In this document: positions 6,622-14,758 of the stretch, one piece after another
Numbering within the stretch: position 1 is the stretch's first letter
How the letters are laid out: each line of letters opens with the position of its first letter
Assembly: GCA_016928395.1 (NCBI GenBank)
Contig: JAFGKV010000209.1
Location: forward strand, 1-28,602
Direction: 5' to 3'
Source: Candidatus Fermentibacterota bacterium
Lineage (GTDB): Bacteria > JAFGKV01
Length of the DNA: 28,602 nucleotides
Translations under genes and position numbers: made by a program
Notes under the pieces: generated by a model
The model's database searches: none
The model's input: only the letters and a program-made list of their open reading frames with translations
What the model was told of the DNA's origin: nothing

Positions 6622-9600
6622 ATGCCGGACAAGCCCTTCGTCCACCTTCATACTCATTCATGCTACAGCCTGCTCGACGGCGCGATTCGCGTGCCGACTC
6701 TGGTGGACGCAGCCGCAGAAATGGGAATGCCCGCATTGGCGCTGACCGATCACGGCAATATGTTCGGCATCATCGAGTTTCTCGGCGCCTCCGAGAAGGC
6801 GCACATCAAACCCATCGTGGGCTCCGAGGTGTACATGACGGTCGGTCCCAAGGAGGATCGGTCGCAGGGTCAGCGAAACATTCGACACATCGTGCTGCTG
6901 GCCCGCGACGCCGTGGGCTATCATAATCTGATGAAGCTTTCCACAATCGGCTACCTCGATGGCTACTACTATCGCCCCCGGGTGGACCATGGTGACCTGG
7001 AGCGGCACGCAGAGGGCTTGATCGCTCTCTCGGCGTGCCTGAAGGGGGAGATCCCCCAACTGCTCCTGGAAGAACGGTTCGACGAAGCCAAGGCCAGGGC
7101 GCTGTGGTTCCGGGATCGTTTCGGTTCAGATGGGTTCTACCTGGAGGTACAGAATCACGGTATACCGGAAGAGGGTCGCGTCCTGCCCGAGTTGGTGCGA
7201 CTCTCTCAGGAGACGGGGATCTCTCTGGTAGCAACCAATGACGCTCACTACCTGCGCAAGGAGCATGTGGAATCCCACAAGATTCTCTTGGCCATCTCAT
7301 CGGGCAAACCATCGACGCAGGGGGACGAGGGCCTTCGGTTCAGCTCCACGGAGAACTACTTCAAGTCTCCCGAGGAGATGTGGTCGCTCTTCGGGGAGAT
7401 CCCTTCCGCTTTGGAGAACACCATGCGTATCGCCGAGGCATGTCAGTTCTCCCTGCCCAAGGGCACGGCGCACCTGCCGGCCTTCCCCCTCCCGCCCGGA
7501 TTCGACTCGCCCGATGCCTATCTGCGCCACCTGACTCTGGAAGGCGCCCGCCGGATGTCTCCGGGTATGCCTCAGCCCGTGCAGGAACGGCTGGAGCATG
7601 AGCTGGGCGTGATGGCTCAGCTTGGTCTTTCCGGCTACTTCCTGATTGTACAGGATTTCGTTCGCGAAGCCCGAGCCCGGGGCATCCCGGTGGGTCCAGG
7701 GCGTGGATCGGCCGCGTCAAGCCTCGTCTGCTACTACCTGGGCATCACCAAGGTTGATCCGCTGATCCACGGCCTTTCGTTTGAGCGCTTCCTGAACAGC
7801 GAACGGGTAAGCATGCCCGACATCGATCTCGATTTCTGCCAGGAGCGGCGCGAGGAACTCATCCAGTACGCCCTGGCTACCTACGGCAGCGAGTGCGTGG
7901 CCCATATCGCCAGCTTCGGCACCATCAAGGCCAGGGCCGCGGTACGCGATGTGGGCCGGGTGCTGAAGCTCAGCTTTGAAGAGACCGATGTGCTGAGTAA
8001 GATGGTGCGCGAAGGTCCGGATGTGACCCTGGAGAGTGCCCTCCAGGAGAGCCCCCTGCTGCGGCAACGAATCGAAGAGAATCCTCGCTACCAGGAGCTG
8101 TTCACCCACGCCCGGGTGCTGGAAGGCATCGCCCGTCATTCCTCGACGCATCCCGCGGGCCTGGTGATCACGCCGAAGCCTCTGCGAGAGCTGGTACCGC
8201 TGTTCAAGCCCGAACGCGATGCGGGCACCATGGTGACCACCCAGTACGACATGAAGTCTGTGGACAGGATCGGTCTGCTCAAGATCGACTTCCTGGGCCT
8301 TCGCACCGTGACCGTGATCGCCGAGGCCTTGGACTTGATCGAACAGCATCGTGGCACCCGCCTCGATCTCGACTCTCTCGACCTGAAGGATCCCGCCACC
8401 TATGCTCTTCTGAGTCGGGGAGAGACCGCCGGTCTCTTTCAAGTGGAAAGCGCGGGGATGACGAACCTGCTGAAGAGGATGGAGCCCGACTGCTTCAGCC
8501 ACATCGTGGCGGTGAACGCCCTCTTCCGGCCGGGCCCTCTGGAGCTGGGCGCACCCAAGTACGTGGAATGCAAGCACGGCCGGGAGCGGCCTGTGTACGA
8601 TCATCCCGACCTGGAGCCGGTCTTGGCGGAGACATACGGGGTCTTGCTGTACCAGGAACAGGTGATGAAGACCGCGCAGGTGCTGGCTGGCTTCTCCGCG
8701 GGGGAGGCCGACGACGTACGCAAGGCCATGTCCAAGAAACAGCGGGAGACAATCAACGAGTTGAAGGTGAAGTTCGTGGCGGGCGCTGTCCAACGGGGCG
8801 TGGACGCGCGGATCGCGGAGAAGATCTACGAGGAAATCGAGCCGTTCGCGGGATATGCCTTCAACAAGGCCCACGCCACCGCCTACGGTATTCTCATCTA
8901 TCAAACGGCCTATCTGAAGACCCACTACCCGCGGGAGTTCATGGCCGCCAATCTTTCGTCGTTCATGGATCACACGGACCGGCTGCGGCCTCTGGTGGAG
9001 GAGTGTCGGAGACTTGGCATGACCGTGCTCCCCCCCGATGTGAATGCCTCGGACACACGGTTCACCTTGGAGGGCGATGCGCTCCGGTATGGCCTTGGCG
9101 CGGTGAAGAACCTGGGACGACAGGCCGCCGATTCCATCGTGGCGGTCCGGCAGAGAGATGGTGCGTTCACGTCGCTGTTCGACTTTACCCGCAAAGCGGA
9201 TCTGGGCCTTGTGTCACGGCAGGCAGTGGAATCCCTCATCAAGGCTGGCGCCTTCGATACGATCCACGACAATCGGGCAATGCTCTTGGCCGCCGTGGGG
9301 GCGGCCGTTGACGAGGGCAAGCGCCACAAAAGAATCCAGGAGGAAGGGCAGCTCACTCTGTTCGGCGACGAAGGGTTGATGCCCGACGTGATGGACCCTC
9401 CGCTTCCCGCGGTCATACCCTGGGATCATGAAGAGCGGCTGTCCGCGGAACAAGAGGCATTGGGATTTCACTTCTCCGGGCATCCCTTGGACAGATTCCG
9501 ATGGTTGTTCTCGCCCCGCGGTGTGCGCAGACCGGGGGAATGTGCCCATTTAGGCGATGGCGCGTCCGTACTGGTGGGCGGCCAGGTGACCAGGCTGAAG

Positions 9601-10068
9601 CGGGTGCAGCGGGAGGGCAAGACCCCGTTCTCGTTCGCCGACATGGAAGACGAGCAGGGCGGGGCCATCTCGGCGGCTCTGTTCGACGAAATCCATGCAT
9701 CGGCGGAGAGCATGGTTCAGCCGGGCGCCTTGGTGGCGATGCGGGGCAAACTCCGGACACGGAAAGGTGAACTCCAGTTGGTGGTGAGTCGCGTCATACC
9801 TCTTCACGAGGTTGCTGGATTGATCACCGACCTCACGGTGACCCTCGATGCCGCCGATGCCAACCGCGAAGCGTGTTCCACCCTGGAAGCGGTCTTCTCA
9901 GCCCACCCGGGCCCCCGCACGGCTCACATCGAGGTTGCGTTGCCTGATGGGCGCATAGTGGTTGTCTTGCTCCGCAATACCGAGATCCTGCCCAGTGAGG
10001 AGCTGGCGAACTCTTTGACCGATCTTCCCTTCGTGCGCGGAGTGAAATTGGCGGTAGGAGCTGAATGA
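6622..10068 (+). CDS. dnaE: DNA polymerase III subunit alpha
   Basis: The 1148-residue catalytic subunit of the replicative DNA polymerase. The N-terminal PHP domain starts at HLHTHSCYSLLDGA; its metal-binding residues look intact (H10, H12, D19, H44 in TDHGN, E69 in GSE, D207 and H209 in NDAHYL), unlike the decayed PHP site of E. coli, so intrinsic metal-dependent 3'-5' exonuclease activity is plausible. The polymerase active site is D402 and D404 in PDIDLDF and D556 in KIDFLGLRT. A helix-hairpin-helix region and an OB fold (about 985-1060, VLVGGQVTRLKR) follow. Length is normal for DnaE1. GAGGA lies just before the ATG. The stop overlaps the accA start, so the two are translationally coupled. 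Confidence 0.97.
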   Translation: MPDKPFVHLHTHSCYSLLDGAIRVPTLVDAAAEMGMPALALTDHGNMFGIIEFLGASEKAHIKPIVGSEVYMTVGPKEDRSQGQRNIRHIVLLARDAVGYHNLMKLSTIGYLDGYYYRPRVDHGDLERHAEGLIALSACLKGEIPQLLLEERFDEAKARALWFRDRFGSDGFYLEVQNHGIPEEGRVLPELVRLSQETGISLVATNDAHYLRKEHVESHKILLAISSGKPSTQGDEGLRFSSTENYFKSPEEMWSLFGEIPSALENTMRIAEACQFSLPKGTAHLPAFPLPPGFDSPDAYLRHLTLEGARRMSPGMPQPVQERLEHELGVMAQLGLSGYFLIVQDFVREARARGIPVGPGRGSAASSLVCYYLGITKVDPLIHGLSFERFLNSERVSMPDIDLDFCQERREELIQYALATYGSECVAHIASFGTIKARAAVRDVGRVLKLSFEETDVLSKMVREGPDVTLESALQESPLLRQRIEENPRYQELFTHARVLEGIARHSSTHPAGLVITPKPLRELVPLFKPERDAGTMVTTQYDMKSVDRIGLLKIDFLGLRTVTVIAEALDLIEQHRGTRLDLDSLDLKDPATYALLSRGETAGLFQVESAGMTNLLKRMEPDCFSHIVAVNALFRPGPLELGAPKYVECKHGRERPVYDHPDLEPVLAETYGVLLYQEQVMKTAQVLAGFSAGEADDVRKAMSKKQRETINELKVKFVAGAVQRGVDARIAEKIYEEIEPFAGYAFNKAHATAYGILIYQTAYLKTHYPREFMAANLSSFMDHTDRLRPLVEECRRLGMTVLPPDVNASDTRFTLEGDALRYGLGAVKNLGRQAADSIVAVRQRDGAFTSLFDFTRKADLGLVSRQAVESLIKAGAFDTIHDNRAMLLAAVGAAVDEGKRHKRIQEEGQLTLFGDEGLMPDVMDPPLPAVIPWDHEERLSAEQEALGFHFSGHPLDRFRWLFSPRGVRRPGECAHLGDGASVLVGGQVTRLKRVQREGKTPFSFADMEDEQGGAISAALFDEIHASAESMVQPGALVAMRGKLRTRKGELQLVVSRVIPLHEVAGLITDLTVTLDAADANREACSTLEAVFSAHPGPRTAHIEVALPDGRIVVVLLRNTEILPSEELANSLTDLPFVRGVKLAVGAE

Positions 10069-11042
10069 TGATTCCGACTCAGGTGTTGGACTTCGAGAGA
10101 CCCCTATTCGAGCTTCGACGCAAGATCGAAGAGCTCCGGGGATCGGCCGAAGCCAGTGATGCGGTGACCCGAGAGGTCGACGCCCTGGGCCGACAGCTTC
10201 GCAAGTTGGAGAGGGAAGTGTTCCAGAACCTCACCCCGTGGCAGAAGGTGCTGCTGGCGCGCCATCCCCGCCGCCCTTATGCGCTGGACTATACGGCCTC
10301 CGTATTCTCTTCATTCACAGAACTCCATGGGGACCGTCTCTTTGGCGATGATCAGTCGGTCATCGCGGGGCTTGCCACGCTGGGACAGCGGCCGGTCGTA
10401 GTGGTCGGCCAACAGAAAGGCCGCTCCACCAATGACAAGATCGCTCGAAACTTCGGCATGTCCCACCCGGAAGGCTACCGCAAGGCCATGCGTATGATGG
10501 AACTGGCGGCGCGCTTTTCGAAGCCCCTCATCACCTTCGTTGATACGCCGGGCGCGTACCCCGGCGTGGGCGCAGAAGAGCGCGGCATCGCCGAGGCCAT
10601 CGCGCGCAATCTCAAGATCATGATGGGATTACCCGTTCCGGTGATCGTCGTTGTCATCGGGGAGGGTGGCTCCGGCGGAGCCTTGGGCATCGCCATCGGC
10701 AATGTCGTGCTCATGCTGGAGTACTCCATCTACTCGGTGATCAGTCCGGAAGGATGCGCCGGAATTCTCTTCAAGGACGACCTCAACAACCCGGCTCATG
10801 CGCCGGAGATGGCCAAGAACCTCGGGCTTACCGCTGACGATCTGCTGAGGCTGGGTGTCATCGATGAGATCGTTCCAGAACCGCCGGGAGGTGCTCACGC
10901 CGATCCCTCCGGTGCGGCCTCAGCCATCCGGGAGGCCATCGAGCGCCACCTGGCCGTCCTGGATGAGCTGGGCACCGGAGACCTCATCGCGCAACGGATG
11001 GACAAGTTCGCCCGGATGGGGGTTGTACACAGTGGCAAGTAG
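10065..11042 (+). CDS. accA: Acetyl-CoA carboxylase carboxyltransferase subunit alpha
   Basis: A 325-residue AccA, half of the carboxyltransferase that moves the carboxyl group from biotin-carrier protein to acetyl-CoA in the first step of fatty-acid synthesis. Family hallmarks are visible: LDFERPLFELRRKIEELR at the start, ELHGDRLFGDD, the VDTPGAYPGVGAEERG acyl-CoA site, and the GEGGSGGALGIAIGN oxyanion-hole segment. Length matches the family. The start overlaps the dnaE stop (ATGATG; the ATG at 10068 is an equal alternative). dnaE-accA adjacency is widespread in bacteria. The partner accD is not in the window. Confidence 0.97.
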   Translation: MMIPTQVLDFERPLFELRRKIEELRGSAEASDAVTREVDALGRQLRKLEREVFQNLTPWQKVLLARHPRRPYALDYTASVFSSFTELHGDRLFGDDQSVIAGLATLGQRPVVVVGQQKGRSTNDKIARNFGMSHPEGYRKAMRMMELAARFSKPLITFVDTPGAYPGVGAEERGIAEAIARNLKIMMGLPVPVIVVVIGEGGSGGALGIAIGNVVLMLEYSIYSVISPEGCAGILFKDDLNNPAHAPEMAKNLGLTADDLLRLGVIDEIVPEPPGGAHADPSGAASAIREAIERHLAVLDELGTGDLIAQRMDKFARMGVVHSGK

Positions 11043-11097
11043 AAGGACGCAATCCGCCCAGTCTTCACCCCGTAGACCCTCCCGCAGGAGCGCATGG

Positions 11098-11673
11098 ATG
11101 AAGACCGGGGAGACTCTGGTAACCTCGCTGATCCTGGCCTTGCTGGCGAAACAGTTCTTGATCCAGGCGTTTCGGATTCCTTCCGGTTCCATGGAGGACA
11201 CGCTGCTGGTGGGCGACTTCCTCTTCGTCAACAAGGTGCTGTACGGCCCCGAGATCCCGTTCACCAAGGCCCGGCTCCCCGGCCTCCGCCAGCCGCGCGC
11301 CGGCGACATCATCGTGTTTCGCCCACCCCATGTCGACAAGGATTTCATCAAGCGCTGCGTCGCGGTGGCGGGAGATACCATTGTCTACGCCAATAATGTG
11401 CTCTTCGTGAACGGCGAGCGCATCGATGAGCCGTATAAGCATCTCAAGACCAACCCCATGGGGCCCGCCGGGTATCATCGGGACTACCGCGGCGTGGTGC
11501 CACGTGGTCACATCTTCATGATGGGCGACAACCGCAACAACAGTTCCGACTCCCGCTTCTGGGGGCCGCTGCCCCTGAATCGCATCAAAGGCAAGGCACT
11601 GACCATCTACATGTCGGTGGATCTGGGAAAGTGGCGCGTGAGGTTCTCGCGGATCGGCAGCATCATTCGATAG
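11098..11673 (+). CDS. lepB: Signal peptidase I
   Basis: A 191-residue type I signal peptidase that removes signal peptides from exported proteins at the outer face of the inner membrane. One N-terminal membrane segment (about 6-25) precedes the catalytic Ser S31 in IPSGSMEDTLLVGD. The general-base Lys is K85 in FIKRCVAVAGD, and the conserved box E is GDNRNNSSDSRFWG near 143-156. The ATG at 11098 has AGGAG 7 bases upstream and starts right at the membrane helix; an in-frame GTG at 11032 would overlap accA and add a 22-residue Arg/Ser-rich tail, which is less likely. It follows accA by 55 bases and probably shares its transcript. Confidence 0.95.
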   Translation: MKTGETLVTSLILALLAKQFLIQAFRIPSGSMEDTLLVGDFLFVNKVLYGPEIPFTKARLPGLRQPRAGDIIVFRPPHVDKDFIKRCVAVAGDTIVYANNVLFVNGERIDEPYKHLKTNPMGPAGYHRDYRGVVPRGHIFMMGDNRNNSSDSRFWGPLPLNRIKGKALTIYMSVDLGKWRVRFSRIGSIIR

Positions 11674-11762
11674 AGTGAGGCAATCCCTCCGGTTGAGCTT
11701 TCCCACGGGGCAAGCCGCGGGGTGTTTCGCCCAAGCACCGTCCGCTTCGCGGTCGCCTGGCG

Positions 11763-11781
11763 TGCCCGAACGAGTCGGGCA
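11763..11781. terminator. Hairpin downstream of lepB
   Basis: TGCCCGA (11763-11769) pairs perfectly with TCGGGCA (11775-11781) around a 5-base loop, 90 bases after the lepB stop. No T-run follows. It may be a weak terminator or part of a dispersed palindromic repeat. Confidence 0.25.
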
Positions 11782-11867
11782 ATGACGGGGGGAGGCGTGG
11801 AAGTCTCCATATGAACGAGCAGGGCAATGCCCGGGGCCGGAACGTGTGTGAGAAAGCATACCAAGCT

Positions 11868-11970
11868 CGTACTCGTATTCGTACGTGTCCGTGTACTCGG
11901 ATCCCCGGCTCGTCGACTACGACAACGACAACGATATCGTTACCGACGGCGACCCCGAGTACGTGTCAAC
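11868..11970. repeat. Low-complexity dispersed element, copy 1
   Basis: The left part is a degenerate hexamer run (CGTACT, CGTATT, CGTACG, TGTCCG, TGTACT). The centre is ACGACAACGACAACGA followed by the palindrome ACGATATCGT (11931-11940), and the right end mirrors the left (GTGTACTCGG at 11891-11900 against CCGAGTACGTG at 11955-11965). The core words TCGTCGA (11910-11916) and ACGACAACGAC (11919-11929) recur in the same order at 28525-28550. It does not look protein-coding. Confidence 0.6.
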
Positions 11971-12171
11971 CGGCGGCCCAGTCCAAGCTTGGCTGAGAAG
12001 CGACAACTGAGGACTGCGCAGCGCAGCGAAACCCTGAACCCTGTCCCGGGCGACTGCATACGCGCCACCCGTGAACGGGCTTGCCCTTCCGTTGTCGATA
12101 CTGCATGTTGTCCGAATATGCGTCCGTTCCGCGGTGGAACGCGACCCAATGGCCCATTCACGGAGGGTTCT

Positions 12172-13035
12172 GTGACGCGACTATTGACTGTCCTCGCCAT
12201 GCTCCTGCTGGTGCTTCCCGCGTGTTCCGGCAAGAGTGAGACACCGGACACGGTGGTAATGAACATCGCCAAATCACTGGACGCGGGGCATCCCGAAGCG
12301 ATATGGGATGCGCTTCCCGCAAGCTATCAGGCCGACATTGACAGTGTCCGGATCCTGTTCTCGGCCCGGATGGACAAGGATCTCTATGACAAGGGGTTTA
12401 AGGTATTCGGCAAGCTAGTCAATGTGTTCAAGACCAAAGGCGACTTCATCAAGGGAACGCCCATGGCCCAGGCCATACCCCAGAGTCAGACCGACCCGGC
12501 GACCTGGGATACCATGGTTGCAGGCATGCAGACCTTTGCCACCAGTGAGCTCTCAACACTGGATGGCCTGAAGAAGCTCAACATCCGGCAGTTCCTCAGC
12601 ACCTCGGGATCCGATATCTCCAAGCAGGCCGTGGCGCTGTCGCGGATGGGACCGGGTGAAGGCGCAAAGATCGAGCGCCTGTCGGATATCCAGGTTACAG
12701 TGGTCAAGCAAGAGAAGGACCGCGCTACGCTGTCCATCAAGGCGGGTGATCAGACTGAGGAGCAGGATTGGGTCGTGGTCGAGGACAAATGGGTCCCTGA
12801 GGATCTGGCCACGGGATGGAAAGTGGATGAACTGAAGGATCAAATCCGAGCCATGGTCATCACACCTGAACAGAAGACCCAGGTGCTCATGATCATGGGC
12901 ATGGCGGACGGCGCCTTAGACCAACTTCAGAATGCGGCAACCCAGGAGGAGTTCAACCAGGCGTTGCAGGGAATCATGGGTCCCTTGATGGGCGGCATGA
13001 TGGGCGGCGGCATGATGCAAGAGGACTTCGAGTAG
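12172..13035 (+). CDS. Lipoprotein of unknown function with Gly/Met-rich tail
   Basis: A 287-residue predicted lipoprotein. It starts with GTG at 12172, 4 bases after GGAGGG, and the N-terminus is a lipoprotein signal with lipobox LPAC, Cys18 being the lipidated residue. The open frame extends upstream to 11827, but that part is repeat-derived. The mature part is helical and charged with a pattern of about 120 residues of structured sequence (KSLDAGHPEAIWDALPASY), then a beta-rich segment near 165-210 ending in DWVVVEDKWVPEDLATGW, then a C-terminal helix and the tail MGPLMGGMMGGGMMQEDFE. The DWVVVEDKWVP part resembles NTF2-like or DUF4878-type lipoprotein domains, but I would not name the family. 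It stands alone between two intergenic regions. Confidence 0.85.
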   Translation: MTRLLTVLAMLLLVLPACSGKSETPDTVVMNIAKSLDAGHPEAIWDALPASYQADIDSVRILFSARMDKDLYDKGFKVFGKLVNVFKTKGDFIKGTPMAQAIPQSQTDPATWDTMVAGMQTFATSELSTLDGLKKLNIRQFLSTSGSDISKQAVALSRMGPGEGAKIERLSDIQVTVVKQEKDRATLSIKAGDQTEEQDWVVVEDKWVPEDLATGWKVDELKDQIRAMVITPEQKTQVLMIMGMADGALDQLQNAATQEEFNQALQGIMGPLMGGMMGGGMMQEDFE

Positions 13036-13050
13036 ACCACGAGACGTGCC

Positions 13051-13081
13051 GCGGACCGGCGGGCCACGCCCGCCGGTCCGC
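13051..13081. terminator. GC-rich hairpin after the lipoprotein gene
   Basis: GCGGACCGGCGGG (13051-13063) pairs perfectly with CCCGCCGGTCCGC (13069-13081) around a 5-base loop, starting 15 bases past the stop codon. The 13-bp stem and position fit a transcription terminator, though no T-run follows. Confidence 0.6.
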
Positions 13082-13217
13082 ACTCCATGACAGGGTGTCC
13101 ATCTGAGGATGTCCGTGACACTGGGAACGATGCCGTGATCTCTGAGAAATCGTACGGCCATCGGCCCTGTTCCGCCGACCTGGGGTGTCCTTCGGGCCGG
13201 CAACGCTAGGTAGGTTC

Positions 13218-13895
13218 ATGCGCCGAACTGTGCCGCTCATGATCACCTTCATCGTTGGGCTCACCTTGATTCTGGCGGTCTTCATCCCACCCGAGCCCTT
13301 CGATACGATGAACCGCGAGTTCAGTGTCTACTTCGACATCATCGCCGTGTTCGCTTTTGTGCTGGGCGGCGGCAACCTGCTGCGTCTTCATGGCGATCGC
13401 GTCTATCGTCGCGGCAAGGACTGGAAGTTCAGTATCGTCACGTTGGCGGGTTTCGCGGTGACACTGGTGGTGGGCTTGGGCAAGATCGGCGGGCCTCCCG
13501 GTGTCCGGGGCGATCTGATGGCGCCTGGAACATGGTTCAGGTTCGTGTTTAATGCGGTCTTGACCCCACTTTCGGCCACCATGTTTGCCCTCCTGGCCTT
13601 CTACGTGGCCTCTGCATCGTTCCGCGCCTTCCGCGCCAAGACCCCCGAGGCCACGATTCTGCTCGTATCGGGTTTCATTATCCTCCTTGGGCGCACCTTC
13701 CTGGGGGGAATCCTCACCGGTTGGCTGCCGGATTCGCTGAGCTTCCTCACGATCCCGAATCTGGCCGACTGGATCATGGCCTGGCCCAATACCGCCGGCC
13801 AGAGAGCCATAGTCATCGGCATCGCTCTGGGTGTGACCGCCACCAGCCTCCGCCTCATCCTGGGCATCGAGCGGGGCTATTTAGGCTCGGACTAG
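13218..13895 (+). CDS. Unknown integral membrane protein, module gene 1
   Basis: A 225-residue polytopic inner-membrane protein with about six predicted membrane segments: near 5-24 (VPLMITFIVGLTLILAVF), 38-55, 70-90, 110-135, 140-165 and 190-212. A short charged loop (RLHGDRVYRRGKDWK) follows the second segment. No transporter, enzyme or receptor motif is recognisable. I chose the ATG at 13218, where the hydrophobic N-terminus begins; an in-frame ATG at 13185 would add 11 residues. It is followed after 8 bases by gene 2, and gene 2 overlaps gene 3, so the three are probably one functional unit. Confidence 0.85.
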   Translation: MRRTVPLMITFIVGLTLILAVFIPPEPFDTMNREFSVYFDIIAVFAFVLGGGNLLRLHGDRVYRRGKDWKFSIVTLAGFAVTLVVGLGKIGGPPGVRGDLMAPGTWFRFVFNAVLTPLSATMFALLAFYVASASFRAFRAKTPEATILLVSGFIILLGRTFLGGILTGWLPDSLSFLTIPNLADWIMAWPNTAGQRAIVIGIALGVTATSLRLILGIERGYLGSD

Positions 13896-13903
13896 AGGCG
13901 GCC

Positions 13904-14758
13904 ATGCGGCTCCTCGCCTTCTTCAAGACCCTGGATCGGCGGTTCATCTTCCTGTTCGTCGGGCTCGCCGTGATCTTCCCATTCTTGCTGGACCTCGACC
14001 TCCCGGAGTACCCTACCGTCATGGTAAAGGCCATCTACAACACGGTGGAGGGTCTTCAGCCTGGATCATTGGTGCTCATGCCCTTTGACTATGATCCATC
14101 CACGGCGCCCGAGCTTGACCCCATGGCGGCTGCCGTCGTGAGGCACTGCCTCAGCCGCGACCTTCGCGTCTGCTTCATGGCGCTGTGGCCCGAAGGTCAG
14201 GGGATGGTGAGCAACCTGATTTCGGGAACGGTCCAACCCGAGTTCCCCGACAAGGTATATGGTCGCGACTATGTGAATCTCGGCTACAAGGCCGGCGGAC
14301 AAGGCCTGATCAACGCGGTGCTGCTGAATATGCGATCCATGTTTACCACCGACGCCGCTGGCGTGCCGGTGGACAGCCTCCCCATCATGATCGGCGTCAC
14401 CAACCTCAAGGATTTTAAGTTCATCATGAACTTCTCGGCAGGAAGACCCGGCAGCAAGGAGTGGATTCAGTTCGCCGGCGATCCTGGCCGGATCCCCGTG
14501 GCCTCGGGATCCACCGCCGTGCAGGCGCCACTGCTGTACCCCTACTATCCCTCGCAGATGGTGGGTTTGATGGGAGGCCTGAAGGGTGCAGCGGAATACG
14601 AGGCAGCTTTGCTGGCCGGATACCCCCGCTTCAAGGACAGCCGGCGCGTGGCCACCGAGCTGATGGTCCCCCAGGCCATGGCGCACTTCGTCATCATGCT
14701 GTTCATCGTCCTGGGAAACATCATCTACTTCGCCGAGCGAAGGGCGGGGAAGCGATGA
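13904..14758 (+). CDS. Unknown membrane-anchored protein with large soluble domain, module gene 2
   Basis: A 284-residue protein with one membrane segment at each end (about 14-32, FIFLFVGLAVIFPFLLDL, and 260-276, FVIMLFIVLGNIIYF) and a soluble domain of about 220 residues between. The domain has alternating beta and helical stretches suggesting an alpha/beta fold (SLVLMPFDYDPSTAPELDPM, RVCFMALWPEGQGM, DYVNLGYKAGGQGL, LPIMIGVTNLKDF). The DYDPSTAPELDPMA and GLMGGLKGAAEYE segments look strongly patterned, as in a conserved family, but I see no known catalytic motif. If the N-terminus is inside, the domain faces the periplasm. It starts 8 bases after gene 1 and its stop overlaps gene 3 (ATGA). 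Confidence 0.85.
   Translation: MRLLAFFKTLDRRFIFLFVGLAVIFPFLLDLDLPEYPTVMVKAIYNTVEGLQPGSLVLMPFDYDPSTAPELDPMAAAVVRHCLSRDLRVCFMALWPEGQGMVSNLISGTVQPEFPDKVYGRDYVNLGYKAGGQGLINAVLLNMRSMFTTDAAGVPVDSLPIMIGVTNLKDFKFIMNFSAGRPGSKEWIQFAGDPGRIPVASGSTAVQAPLLYPYYPSQMVGLMGGLKGAAEYEAALLAGYPRFKDSRRVATELMVPQAMAHFVIMLFIVLGNIIYFAERRAGKR

Larger units (their letters stand above)
11674..12171. other. Intergenic repeat island 1
   Basis: About 500 bases between lepB and the lipoprotein gene with no convincing gene. One frame stays open through it into the lipoprotein gene, but the translated part is Arg/Val low-complexity produced by the repeat. It contains a hairpin (11763-11781), the CGTACT/ACGACA repeat element (11868-11970), and ACCCTGAACCC at 12031-12041, whose inverted copy occurs in the island at 26 kb (26120-26130). 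Confidence 0.55.

Noticed and set aside
7717-8973. Long minus-strand open frame (418 codons) inside dnaE
   Set aside because: It lies wholly antisense to conserved polymerase sequence, has no domain, and is explained by GC-rich codon bias.
11827-12171. Upstream extension of the lipoprotein frame
   Set aside because: It translates to repeat-derived Arg/Val-rich sequence, and the GTG at 12172 has both a ribosome site and the signal peptide.
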